A stretch of DNA of 64,000 nt, taken from the NCBI GenBank assembly GCA_040954595.2, contig CM082592.2, positions 6,138,001 to 6,202,000 on the forward strand. Direction: 5' to 3'. Position 1 is the stretch's first letter. Each line of letters begins with the position of its first letter. Under the pieces are notes generated by a model. The model did not search any database. It was given only the letters and a program-made list of their open reading frames with translations, and was not told the origin of the DNA. This document shows positions 12,601 through 23,554 of this stretch, in pieces. A program made the translations under genes and the position numbers. This DNA is from Balanoglossus misakiensis (taxonomy: Eukaryota; Hemichordata).

Positions 12601-15600
12601 GATGGATGTCACTGCTGCATCTTTCAAACGAAGGTCACACGCTAAACTTGACCTTGACTTGATAATCTGCTTTGTCGAAACTGACGAGGCGCGCAAAATG
12701 ACCTCATACAGCTGCATTATATCAACTGTCACTGTTATCCAATTTACATGAAAGTTACATAACATGATTTTATAACTGAACTGTATCAAACAAATGTTGA
12801 TATGATGATCATATCAACATTTGTTTGATATCCCTCAATCTTTTGAGGGAAAGTATCAAAATGAAATTTCTATTTTGGATGAACAAAAATTGACCGCATT
12901 ATCAAAAACAATTACTACAGTAAATTGATAATAAATACCATAATTATCAGAGACTTTCATGGCTAGGCTAAGCTGCATTTTGCAAGGCCAGGCCCACTGA
13001 CCAGGCCAGTTATTGTAAATGTGGGACACAGAGTTGTTGATGCTGATTTCCATACAATCTAAATGCCGTGCAAATGCATATTCATGAGGGCTCATCACAA
13101 CGGACACAACACATCCGTGGGTGCACACAAGAGAAAACAGCAGTGAACTGCGATGTAGTTTGAAGGCAAAGACTTTGCTTTCCCGCAATGACAATTTCAA
13201 GGCTAGGAGAAAAAGTTCATCCGAGTTTATTGAACTTCATTTTCTGTATCACCCAAAGGCAACCTCGGAAAATAGGGCAAAGGATTATATATTGTCATCA
13301 GGTAAATAAATACCATTTGGTTTCTTTTGGGTTTAGTATACTTTACATAAACTTTTTGTCTTCTCCGGGTCTTTTGTTTCCCAAACAACACAGAGGGGTT
13401 CATGTTTATCCCAGCTGGAGAGAAAACTAAACAGCCGCTGTTCAAGGTATTGAACCATTTCTAAACACCCTGGGGGTAGGAAATACAATTTTCTACGCCA
13501 CACAAGTTCACTTTCAACTTGCGACTGCCATACAAGAAGCAGGTTCTTCACCTGTCCTTGGCATGCAAAGGTCAATGTCCTTTTCAACATTGGCAATGAC
13601 TTCAACGACCTTACAAGTTTCCAGGCAAATCACTATGCATTAGGAGTGCTTGTCAGATGAAATATGAGATCTCTAAGACTGCTAGCAATTTACATGGAAT
13701 ATAAGCATATAGTTGAGTTCAATAAATTCTGGCGCATGAACTGCAGGTCACTGATACAGGGCACTGATGTTCTGTTTAAAATTTTGCTTGCATATTATTG
13801 TGTAGTTTCATCCCCAGTTCCATCTTCAGAAGTCCAACCTTACCATAGGAAACAGAAGGTTTGGACTGAACCATGGTGGTGAAATTGAACGCAGTGACCT
13901 GATGATTAGTACCACAGAACATTTCGTCAGCAAACACCTAACAAGGTGCACACAGCATGTACTTGACTGTAACCCTCATTACAGTGTTTACATGCGCCTG
14001 AATAACATGTAGAGATAGTTGCTTGTTACTCAACAGTACACAGTTCCTGTGTTACACACACATCACTTGACAAACACACAAATCACCTGTATGCCCATGC
14101 TGGGCAAAGTACAAAACTCATTCCAAGGATCTCACCAATCAACAGCATCCGCCGAGGCAACCTAACCAATGGGATTTCTTGTCTCATGGATCGTATTTAT
14201 CACATGGTTGCGATAATCTCTAGAATCTAACCAGCCACTGCACTTTGTTTTGACACAGGTTGCAACAAAAATTAGACGAGAACTTTGTACACAGATTAAC
14301 CCTCTGTCTCAACCTTTCTACAGACAGTAGGTCATCTAAGAAAATCTATCTCTTTCATGCAATTTACCTTATTTTCGGTACACGCCATACTTTGTCGGGT
14401 TATGGTACAATTCAATTCGGAACCTTTGAACAGTGACAGGTACACATCAAAACTTTTCAGAGTCCACACAGCATGACCCAAATTCACTAAAAGAACCAAC
14501 ATGTACGTGAGCAATTACTTCTGAAGGGCGGTGTTGGATTCTTTGACAACTGTTGTTATTCACATTTTATGGACAAGCAACCAGCCATTCTCATGACCTC
14601 TACATGACCTTACAGTACATCCTGGTAATTTCGTTGATAATGAATAAATCGGCGGTTTCAAAACTGTAGCTGAAGTCACTGAATTGTCGTAGAGTTACCA
14701 ATGTAACTCACGTAGGGATCATGAAAATTGGTCAATTATGCTTGTTGGAAATGATATTGTGTTGAAAGTTTCTTTGTTGGGTCTGCATGGCGAAAACTGA
14801 GCTACAACAATGGACAGAACAGCATGATCCTGCAATATACAAAAACACAATTCCAAACTCTAGGTACTCATACTTAGTCAGGTTACTGTTACAATTTACG
14901 CAGGACTACCTGGGCCGGTGTATGTTATCACCTGGGGCTGCTTATCATACACGCTTCATTTAACCAACCATGATTAAAGGGAAAGCGACCTCTGACCTAC
15001 TAAATAATTACCCAGTGATTCAAACTACCTTGGTGACTCTAACCCTCATTAGTACACCACTGCACAAAGAAGCTCTCACAGACAATCAAATCGAACCAAC
15101 AAACCTTGTTATCCCATTTTCTGATTTTTTTTTCTACCGCAAATCTCTTATTTCGCTAATGGCGACTCATGAAACCTGCCAACAAGCCAACATTCTGCCT
15201 TTTCTGTGCTCCTACAAATTTGAAGTTTTCATCTTGTGAACTTTGATGGGGACTGTTTGGCAACTGCCAGTGCTACAGAGTCTAGACTTGAAACGGTAGT
15301 ACTGTATATGGTTGAAGACACTGAAAATAAAAGCCTAAGCTAGTGTCTCTTTAATTTAATTGCATATTCCCAATGCAAGTTGCTTTGGTGCAATTACTGT
15401 ATCCCAAACTGGATGTGGGTTGTACTGTAGCTTTGCGTGGTGGTGCGTGACCGTTCAGTGACCTTACACAAGCCACAGAAAAAGTACACATCCACAGCAA
15501 AGCTGCGTATCCTATGCCTGAAATCGTACCAGCAATGAATGTGTCTTGTGCATAATACTAGAGAATTCTATGAATTCTATGTATGTACAAGACACCATTC

Positions 15601-16254
15601 TGCCGTTTCTCTATGAGTGGGAATGTACTACACTGGCGATCAGTAAACATATGACAGGGGTAATTTTATTTTTATGGCACCAAAACTAAAGCAACAGGAA
15701 ACTGACTACAGTTTAGTATACCACAGCAGTATTTTGTAAGCAGGGTGATCTCGACTTGATTCCCCCTGGCTACAAGCATAGAGGTAGGAGGAGTGACCTA
15801 CCTCTATGCATAATGTTACCATCACTCGTTGAAAATGGTTACTGAAGATGGGTTATCACGTGGTGAAAAAGTTTAGCCACAACTGATGCGTTTTCGACAA
15901 TCCATGAAACCGAACCCGCTAGCTGCAGACACAATTCAGTGTTGTGTTCAGTGTGTGTGATGAAAAGTGCAAGTGAGCTGCGTTGAGCTCAGGACTTCAC
16001 CACAACTTACCTAAGACGTCAACATACTTGTACCTTGCTACAAAGCAAGCATCGTCTCCAAATATACCCTTCTTGAAAACGACATTACTAAGGTCCTTGG
16101 AGAAACCGCACGAAGCGGTCACTAGATGCATCAAACGCTTGGCGCTATCGTCCTCTCTGTTGCAGTCATACTGCAATACACCGGCGGCATCGTATGGTAT
16201 GTATCCCACCAGAGCGCGGGCAAAAATTCGACCACACAACAAGACAGACTGCAT
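6688..16254 (-). CDS. PPTC7: PPTC7, mitochondrial PP2C-family protein phosphatase
   Basis: Metal-dependent Ser/Thr phosphatase of the PP2C (PPM) family, acting in mitochondria (matrix and outer membrane) on metabolic proteins and mitophagy receptors in vertebrates and yeast. Coding exons on the minus strand: 16011-16254, 11153-11332, 10424-10619, 7644-7767, 7075-7204, 6688-6746; 933 nt, 310 residues (human about 304). Phases close at each junction. The start [17 protein letters not shown] matches the family and is a basic, acid-free mitochondrial presequence. Metal-site motifs are present: ADGVGGW (about 84-90), LGDSG (D165), ATDGLFDN (D229) and GGKPDDITV (D297). [10 protein letters not shown] is also conserved. 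Introns 1 (4.7 kb) and 3 (2.7 kb) hold most of the inverted repeats noted here, and intron 2 holds an ATC microsatellite. The 3' end faces RAD9. The upstream region has a palindromic CRE. Confidence 0.97.
8881..9078. repeat. Nested inverted repeats in PPTC7 intron
   Basis: Within the intron between the third and fourth coding exons, 8881-8894 (CAAGACTGTGTGAT) is perfectly complementary to 8947-8960. The segment 8935-8948 (GACGCGACGCTAAT) is perfectly complementary to 9046-9059, and flanking 8921-8931 pairs with 9067-9077. The stems compete for the same DNA. It is CpG-rich against its surroundings, consistent with decayed inverted-repeat elements. Confidence 0.5.
10702..10742. repeat. (ATC)n microsatellite
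   Basis: About 13 ATC/CAT trinucleotides with one interruption (CGT) in the PPTC7 intron between 10620 and 11152. Confidence 0.9.
11695..11893. mobile_element. TA-flanked MITE with 25-bp terminal inverted repeats
   Basis: A 199-bp element in PPTC7 intron 1. Its left end begins CTGTAAAACACTTTATTTTC and continues CGCGAG; the right end is its exact complement over 25 bases. A TA dinucleotide flanks each side (11693-11694, 11894-11895), as expected for Tc1/mariner/pogo-type insertion. The interior is AT-rich with several TTCGCG motifs and no reading frame. Near-identity of the ends suggests fairly recent mobility. Confidence 0.75.
12785..12850. repeat. Perfect 22-bp-stem palindrome followed by a second hairpin
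   Basis: 12785-12806 and 12808-12829 are perfect reverse complements separated by one base, a 45-base palindrome. Directly after it, TCCCTCA (12831-12837) and TGAGGGA (12844-12850) form a 7-bp stem with a six-base loop. It lies deep in PPTC7 intron 1, so both strands can extrude. Function unknown; it could be the collapsed ends of an inverted-repeat transposon. Confidence 0.85.
13806..13885. repeat. Short inverted-repeat element, copy 2 (CCCTTTCACC family)
   Basis: Begins TTTCATCCCCAGTTCC, carries the core AGTCCAACCTTACCATAGG, and ends CCATGGTGGTGAAAT. The two ends are imperfect inverted repeats. Located in PPTC7 intron 1. Confidence 0.55.
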
Positions 16255-16427
16255 ACTTCCTTTCTTCGGTCTACGCCATTTCGTAACCTGGTGTCGCTGG
16301 AAACACTGAAGTCCGTCTTCGGGTCAAAAATCGCGAAATACACGCGCTTTACTTCAGTACTTTGTTGACGCCATGACTATTGCAACATGACTAAATTGTA
16401 ACTGTACGCATGCGTTCTATCTCCATG

Positions 16428-16435
16428 TGACGTCA
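16428..16435. promoter_or_regulatory. Palindromic CRE (TGACGTCA) upstream of PPTC7
   Basis: A full consensus CREB/ATF site 174 bases upstream of the PPTC7 start codon. The position suits a core-promoter element. A single 8-mer can occur by chance; two other full sites occur in the window at 20517-20524 (an intron) and 28253-28260. Confidence 0.4.
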
Positions 16436-16539
16436 CAACAACACGCCCACTTGATCGAATACGTCACTGGGTCCACCTGATTTGGAGAGCCTTTCACGGT
16501 GACAGTCACGTGATTAAGGTTACATCACTGAGCTGTATG

Positions 16540-16996
16540 TAGTCTCGGTTACCCAGACGCCTTTGCTCTTCCGATGCTCTCCAGAAAAGGGTCTGGGGAA
16601 ATGCTATTGAAAGCTTTGTAAAACAAAATGGCCGATGTCAGGATTTTGATCATCGCCTGATTGGCTGAGCTGTCAGTATGACCCGGGTCACTGACTCTCG
16701 ACAATGTGTGATTATTTGTCGTATCTTCATATCAAGAGACCGGTACTTGTTGGTTGATGCGAAAGGCAAAAGGCGTCCTCTGTTAGCATTGTTGGAGAAA
16801 TTATATGAAATATCTTTGGTAAACGATTGTCGAAACTATTGCAGTGACCCGGGTCATACTGACAGCTCAGCCAATCAGGCGATGATCAAAATCCTGACAT
16901 CGGCCATTTTGTTTTACAAAGCTTTCAATAGCATTTCCCCAGACCCTTTTCTGGAGAGCATCGGAAGAAGCAAAGGCGTCTGGGTAACCGAGACTA
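16540..16996. mobile_element. Foldback (long inverted repeat) transposable element
   Basis: The left arm 16540-16693 and right arm 16842-16996 are reverse complements over about 154 bases with a single one-base indel seen. They enclose a loop of about 148 bases. The termini read TAGTCTCGG...CCGAGACTA. The 9-mer AGCTGTATG occurs immediately outside both ends (16531-16539 and 16997-17005), a target-site duplication. Long terminal inverted repeats with 9-bp duplications fit the Mutator/MULE-type foldback class. There is no transposase; the frame spanning 16678-17013 is an accident of arms plus loop. Confidence 0.85.
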
Positions 16997-18099
16997 AGCT
17001 GTATGTAGCGTAGTATAGTATACACAAGACAACATTTCTCATCAAAAGTATGTTGTAATCATGTAGTATGGTGAGATGTGACACGTTTGAAGTTCCATTC
17101 CGCGTCAGGCTGGATTTCATGCAATTCTCAACAGGCTTGCAGCTGTCGGTCGATGGCGGGTGTGCGCCATCTATGGCAACGTGAACTTCTTTTTATAACC
17201 ATTTGTTTGCGAATCACCGCCCACTGCAGGTAACGCCCTCAGTCGCCAAAAATTACTTATATCTTTGTTTTATTAAAACTTCAGAAATATGCTGAAAACT
17301 GTGATAATTCGTCAGATAATTCGTTTCAGCCGAGCGTGCATCGCAAAAGTTCTCCTAAGCGTGGCTATTATTTAAATTTTATTGTCGCTTGGGTTGGCTG
17401 AACGACCTACCTATCTATCTCGCTGAAGGCCCTGGTCGGTATAAAACCACCGCCAGCAGAATTATCACTGGGGACACGTCGCGGAGAGAGTCCCACGAGG
17501 CGGGTAGTCAGAATAGAAATGCATGGCTAAGCTATAGCGGACTTACATAATTGGCTCTACTAACAGTATAATGCTTAATGTAAATCACTGGTGAGATTTG
17601 AACGCTATCAATACACCAGGTACTTAGTACACAGTAGTCTATTTGTAAACAGTCCAATTAGGTTAGGCTCGCGGATTTCTTGCTGAACACCGCGTGGTAG
17701 CGAGTGCGTGCTCTCTCGTCAGTTTTTTTTGTCACTCAGCGTCGTGCAATCGTTTCGAACACCCCCGAATTGCCGTTCGTGTGCTAATGCATATAGCACT
17801 TCGAAATCGGGGTTTTCTTATGTGAATTTACGTAATCGGTTGCAGTGCCTCCGTCAATAGGAGAGTATTCGGCCGAGAACTCCCCGCGCCAAGAATGGTG
17901 CAGTCCCAAGCCACAGGAACCTTGTCGGTATATGATCTCCGCGCACGAGAATAAGATGCTTGATATTCTAAATATAGCCAGGTCAGAGTGAGATACCGCA
18001 GGGCAGCCGAGCTGGTTCCTCTTCTGGCCCCCAACATCAGCAGTGCCAAGCAACACTTGGCTTTCTCTCGAATCCTGAAATCCTCACCGACGCCTCGCG

Positions 18100-21000
18100 A
18101 TGACGTGGAAGACAGAGAACGGAGTTGACGACGGCAAGATCATGTCGGGCCCGAGCAAAGGAGAGGCACAGGCGAGGAGTGCGAACGATGTTGGTTATCT
18201 GTGGAATATGAACAAACAGTGTTATCACATCGAATATAGCGAACTGAGACCATGCCTGGAAAGTTTGGGGTATGCAGTCGGGGAAGGTGTTAAGGTGAGG
18301 AGAAACATAGCAACCGATGGTGTGACCATCCAAGTATGTTTTACTTTCAATAATTCCTCAGCCCATGTCGTTAATTCGACCCAGAACTATCAAAACTGAC
18401 TATATTCAGTTTCTATCGTCGCCGCACGGGAGATGCCGGTGAGTTGCGGCCTTTCCGAGTAGCAGAACTCGAGTCAAACCCCGGGGCGTGTCGTACCCTA
18501 TTGGTCTTTCTTTGCGCGGTAATTTCAACGCAGATGCACCTCCAAATCATCAGTGACCTGAGGGTGTCATACTTTCCAATGCGCCCACATTTATAGTAGA
18601 TTCTGCTTGGACAAGACGAAAAATCGTGTGAATTATTGATATTCTAAGTAAAGACTGCATTCAGCAGATATCGGAACTAAACGTTCGACGCATCTGAGTG
18701 TTATTATCGGGCAATGTCTGGTATGTTGTCCAATACGGACGCAGAGTAGTAAGCTGTCTGCCTGGCCATGAACCAAAGGCCATCTTTGCAATAACTTACG
18801 TTAAGAATTCCCCTAGGATCTGGCCACAGCAAATGCCTACCATGCATTTAACGAGATGTTTTGAAATAAGAACAAATCTAAAGGGAATTTCGTGCGGAAG
18901 AAGTTCAAAAATCTCTTCAGACATTTGATAATTAAAAATGCACCTTCAAAAACTGAAGACGAATAGTTACAAGACATTTTTCGAGGCCAGTTTGATTTTT
19001 TTCTCATTGAAGGCACGATGCTTTATTCGAGCGCAAGTGGGACGTTTTGGATATCAAATTAAAAATGGATAAATTTCCTTTTCTTGAAAGTGAACAACAG
19101 CGCCTCTTTAGATATTTCTCCGTTTTGCAAACAGAGGATTACGCGAAAAAATCAATATATTGATTATACCGACTTAATTGTTTTTGTCGGCAGCGTCTGG
19201 TCTCGCAGTTTCGGCATTCAACCAAAGTCTTGATCGATCTTCAGGACAAAGTCGTTCTGCATCATTCGTTGTCGATCCGCGCGTTCGGTAACGGATACGT
19301 CACGTCCTCAGCGTTGCTATGCTTATCTCGTTGAAGAAGTATGGATTAAACCTTGGCAAGGTATACAAGACCTATCGAGCGATTTTTTTTCTGTCTGCTG
19401 CCAAGTCGAATATGTGACTTGCAAAGATTGCAATGCCTTATTGAAACTGTTTCCCAATATCCATCAACAGCCCCCGGAGTTTAAAAAAATCAACAAATAG
19501 CACCCGGCAACGCTGTAAATGTTTACAGGTGGCTATCAAATATTACGGCCGGCCATAATTGGATCCACGATACTTGTGATAAAAAATGCCACTCGTCATC
19601 CTGATTTCCGACACCCCGTGATAATTAAACAATAGTAACCACAAATGATATGTCGCATCTTTACTGCAACCTCGGCCCGCGCAAGTCGTAGAGTTTCCAT
19701 TCATCCAGATATAAAGATATCAGTGTAGTGTGGATGTGTTTTGTGTCAAGACAAAATGTTACGATTGTTTGTACAACCGAAGAAAGGCTTACAGACGACA
19801 TGGAAGCGACCACTTGTGTTTGGCAGTTGACTTTGGCCACGAGCACCAATCATAATAGGTGTGCCCCCATTCAACTGGTTCCCTCTCCATACAAACAGGG
19901 CCACTGTTCACTTACAAAGACAGTATACCCCAGACCTTCGGGGTGTTGTTTTGTGCTATAGGCTTTTAATAATAATGGGGAAAGGAGTACATAGAGTGAA
20001 TTTATTCTCAGTTGTCAAGAAGTTGACTGCGGTTAATTGGACCCCTACGATCAGAGCTGTCCGCTGCACACCGACGCAATTTGCTATGTAGGGTAGGGGT
20101 CATCGTGTAGGACCTGCTTAATTACTGTGCAATGATTCGTTGGGATGGATTTGTCATATTAGAACGACATATTTATCACCTCACTGATGCATAAGGAAAT
20201 ATAAGTCCAGGTCGTAAAACCTTAAACGCCTTGGTTGTATTTCGCACATGTCGTTCCCATGGCTACATAAGGTCACCGACAGGGATTAAGTTTAATGGTA
20301 AAAGTTAAAGCCAATAATGGATTGCTTTCCGCCAGAGGCAATGGCAAATATTTATGGTCCGTTGTGCGATCGAATGGAAAACTTCACACAAGTTATTCCA
20401 ATCCGGGGAACATCTATGAGCGAAATTTTACATGTCGTTTCGTCTGTATGACGTATGTGATGTTTCTCGGTCTATGGACATGATGGACACAGCGGCATCG
20501 CCATGGCTCACGTCCATGACGTCACATCACATTATCGGGTAGTCAGAGATCTAATTACGCACTCGTTATATTTGACACCTCGTTGTTGTGGTTCCGATAT
20601 CAACGTCATGTAGTAGGCTATCAAAACCAAAGACAGTAAAAATATTTTTTTTCCTATTTACCTTCAGGGTGACCGGGAATTCCAGAGAATTTTACAAAAG
20701 TTGGACCCGTACGACAAAGGCTGTGTGACCTATGAAACGTTGGTGAATTTCTTGTCGCGCGAACCCAGCAGCGACGACCCGGATGAACAAATCAGCCAAT
20801 CATTCATGCTTCTTGCGAGGGGCAAGGTGAGAATCTTGATAGTGTCTGCCCCCCCCCCCCCTCCCCGAACTGACGATTGTGGTCGTTCGGACTTTCGAAA
20901 AAAATCGGACGTTACAAAAAAGGACTATTATTTTCGATTTATAAGTTTACAATTCTTATTTTTCTATTCCAGAAATACATAACACCAGACCAGCTTCGGA

Positions 21001-21128
21001 ACACCTTTCCTCCGGACATTGCCGAGTATTGTATAGCCAGGATGGAGCTGTACGTGGGACCGGCCATAGAGGGCGCACTTGACTATTTGACGTTTGATAT
21101 TAGGATAAAACACCCGGATTACAGATGA
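18100..21128 (+). CDS. Stand-alone alpha-actinin-type C-terminal EF-hand protein
   Basis: Three coding exons, 18100-18294, 20668-20826 and 20973-21128, all phase 0, give 169 residues. From about residue 35 it matches the calmodulin-like C-terminal domain of alpha-actinin: [15 protein letters not shown] (first EF-hand helix), [15 protein letters not shown] and [12 protein letters not shown] (second), then [28 protein letters not shown] and GALDYLTF (the calcium-insensitive pair), then stop. The calcium loops are degenerate: [12 protein letters not shown] lacks ligands at positions 3, 5 and 12, so calcium binding is unlikely. No calponin-homology or spectrin repeats precede it: an in-frame stop lies 21 bases upstream of the ATG with no acceptor between. 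An alternative start is Met15 at 18142. It is either a partial duplicate of an actinin gene or a lineage-specific small protein. It may bind titin/ZASP-like partners as the parent domain does, but that is inference. Confidence 0.82.
20849..20861. repeat. Poly(C) run
   Basis: Thirteen C in a row just inside the second intron of the EF-hand gene, 22 bases after the donor. Confidence 0.9.
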
Positions 21129-22276
21129 TACAGTGCTTGAAACCAAAACAGCTGCCAGTTTGACTTCAATACAGAATTTTTGACAATTATTTATTTTTAA
21201 GAGATCGTGACGAAAAAAAATTTGCGTTAACGCCATCTTCATATCGACAAGGCCTGGCTTCTCCATAGAGTTAACACAGAGATTGGCGGCCTAATCACAG
21301 CTTAGTCGCATTATTATTACACAGTAATCAAAGAAAACTGGTGGAGACAAGATGCAATGCTAGTAATATAATGTGTAATTAGATCGATAGTACAAATGAT
21401 ACAGCACTTCGTAAAACACTTCCGGAATGAACAGAAGATATACATGTACATGTATCTAAGGAATGTCTAAAATTGGCACGCAGTGACGCAGTTATATTAT
21501 ATGAAGGTAGAGAGTTGTAATATCACTTTTATACATAAATACATTCATTCAAGATTAAGTTAATGTGAATAAATACATTTGCTTTAGGGCGTTAAAGATC
21601 ACTGGTTACTCGTATGTAAATGAACTGTTATGACGTAATGTAAAAGGCGGTAGGCTAACAAGCGTTTACAGACTGAGTGATAGCATATGAACCGCAATGT
21701 TAATTCTTTAATGTGAGAGTGTGCAGTTACCATACTAGGGAGCATGAACTGATCACTACACGCCTGAACACACGCGTGTCTGCTATGTTTCCAATGGTGT
21801 GTAGTCATGCCGCTGGGAGCGATCGGTACACCCCACCCCGTCACCCCCGCGAACCGGACACAAACGCTACAAGAAGTCGGCAACTTCGGCCAATTTCGTG
21901 TCGGGATTACTATAAAGAGTTTCGCTCATTTAGTTATAGTGTCAAAATTCAAAGCATTTAGTATCTCTTTACGAGGAAAAGATGTAATGATATCATGACA
22001 GTGATGTAGAAAGCGCACGAGTAACAATTTGCTAAAAGCAGCTTCAGTTATCACCGTTGTCAAGTCAGTCGCCACCATCATACATTAGGTATTTTGCGAA
22101 GGGAGAACATTATGCATTTGCACACTTTTGACAAGATTTCTTTTGATGAACTGTTATGTTGTTCTGCTCAATGGAACATGCTCCGCGAACGGTTGTCACA
22201 GCTAGGCTCACGGCCCTTATGAATGTTTGTAAAGTCAGGCGGAGTTCGTCGTTCAGTAAATGCAACGAAATGAACT
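21129..22276. other. Intergenic, 3' ends of EF-hand gene and GPCR
   Basis: 1.1 kb between two convergent genes. It contains the AATAAA of the EF-hand gene. No clear AATAAA for the GPCR was found on the minus strand here. Nothing else recognisable. Confidence 0.5.
21568..21573 (+). terminator. Polyadenylation signal of the EF-hand gene
   Basis: AATAAA about 440 bases after the stop codon, followed by T-rich sequence; the only clear hexamer before the next gene. Confidence 0.45.
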
Positions 22277-23554
22277 TCACGGATACTCGTGGCTCACTGT
22301 CATGGAAATATTCTCGACGCCGGTCTTCGTAGTGGTAGTTCCGTTGTGGTGGTACTTCTCTTGTTTGCTTCTGCAACAAAACGCCCTGGCAACACCGTCC
22401 CTGAACGACTCGTACTGGAACGAGTATATGAAGGGGTTGACGCACATGTTGGTGAAGGCCAGCAGGACGGCGAAGTCGTGAAAGACGCTGAACAGCGGTA
22501 TCACCTTGACGACGCTGTAGAGGAAATACTCCCAGGCCTGGAGCGTCCAGCAGACGAGGTACGCCACGGAGACGGTGAACAGCGTCTTGGTGACGTTGCG
22601 GCGGGCGCGCTCCATGGGCGACGGCGTTGAACGATTGGCGCCGGGGCCGGGCTGGGTCGCCGCGCCCTCGCTCAAGTTGGAGTGCGACCGGCGACGGAGC
22701 AGGCGCAGGATGCTGATGTAGGTCACCGCCATGGCGGTGACGGGGAACACCCACTCGATGCAGAAGAACAGCACCCCGGAGACCATGGACGCTGCCTGGC
22801 TGTACCACTCGATGTAGCAGCGTCCCCGGCCGCCGTTGTGGTTGGCGAAGGCCCACAGCAGCTCGGCCGAGAAGGGGAAGAGCCACACGAAGACGGAGAT
22901 CACGCGCGCTTTCGTCCAGGTGTAGCCGTAGCGGTGCCGCATCGGGTGCATCATGGCGAAGTATCTCTCCAGGGTCATGGCGGTGAGATTCACCGATGAC
23001 GTCATAATCAAGGACCACATCAGGTACCCGGACAGCCACAGTTTGCACAGTAACTCCCCCCAGATGCCCGGCGGCACCCAGATGTTCTTCGGGCCGCACT
23101 TGTTGGCCAGGAAAGCGATCGAAGTGAGTAGATCGATGACCGATTGGTTTAAAATGAAGAAATTCGTCAATGTCCTGAGCTTCTTATCTCTTAAGAATAC
23201 AAAACACACAAGGAGGTTCCCCAGTACCCCGATTCCTCCGATGACGGCGTTGAAAACGAACGCCTGCTGGACTGTCAGTAAGCGGTCCTGGCCCGGTCCT
23301 GAGAACGGGGCGATGGTGGTTGTATTAAACCAAGTCTGGTTATCAGTGCTGTTGAAAGTGACATTGTTCAAATCGTCCAGCACCGTGGCCGTTTGGAGGT
23401 ATTCAGCTAACGTTGAAATCGCACTCGTCGCCGTAGCAGCCTCAGAGACGTCTACCGACAGGTCAGTCGCGGTTGGTGGCGCTGTGTCTGTGAGCGCAGA
23501 AGTTCCGATGGTGAACGCGGTAGAGTTTAAGGTCGCCATCCCCGTTGTGTTCAT
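22277..23554 (-). CDS. Intronless rhodopsin-family (class A) GPCR, peptide-receptor-like
   Basis: One 425-residue frame with seven hydrophobic segments. The extracellular N-terminus is about 95 residues, Thr/Ser-rich with several N-glycosylation sequons. TM1 has GVLGN (N112), TM2 D141, TM3 starts at C170 (disulphide partner C246 in ECL2) and ends with ERY (196-198) in place of DRY. TM4 has W224, TM5 P271. TM6 reads VCWTLQ, so the usual CWxP proline is a leucine (338). TM7 has NPFIY (373-377). A CCRS cysteine pair after helix 8 is a likely palmitoylation site. The membrane protein should couple to G proteins. Single-exon orphan peptide-receptor-like GPCRs are greatly expanded in invertebrate deuterostomes; the ligand cannot be assigned. 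The long frames on the opposite strand are shadows of this GC-rich gene. Confidence 0.93.
   Translation of the reverse strand: MNTTGMATLNSTAFTIGTSALTDTAPPTATDLSVDVSEAATATSAISTLAEYLQTATVLDDLNNVTFNSTDNQTWFNTTTIAPFSGPGQDRLLTVQQAFVFNAVIGGIGVLGNLLVCFVFLRDKKLRTLTNFFILNQSVIDLLTSIAFLANKCGPKNIWVPPGIWGELLCKLWLSGYLMWSLIMTSSVNLTAMTLERYFAMMHPMRHRYGYTWTKARVISVFVWLFPFSAELLWAFANHNGGRGRCYIEWYSQAASMVSGVLFFCIEWVFPVTAMAVTYISILRLLRRRSHSNLSEGAATQPGPGANRSTPSPMERARRNVTKTLFTVSVAYLVCWTLQAWEYFLYSVVKVIPLFSVFHDFAVLLAFTNMCVNPFIYSFQYESFRDGVARAFCCRSKQEKYHHNGTTTTKTGVENISMTVSHEYP

Larger units (their letters stand above)
16255..18099. other. Intergenic region between divergent PPTC7 and the EF-hand gene
   Basis: 1.8 kb between the two start codons. 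It contains a CRE palindrome (16428-16435), an E-box palindrome TCACGTGA (16506-16513) and the foldback element (16540-16996). Beyond about 17.1 kb the sequence turns CpG-richer towards the EF-hand gene start. No further coding region seen. Confidence 0.6.

Noticed and set aside
16678-17013. 111-codon plus-strand frame
   Set aside because: Spans the loop and right arm of the foldback element; the frame is fortuitous and has no transposase motifs.
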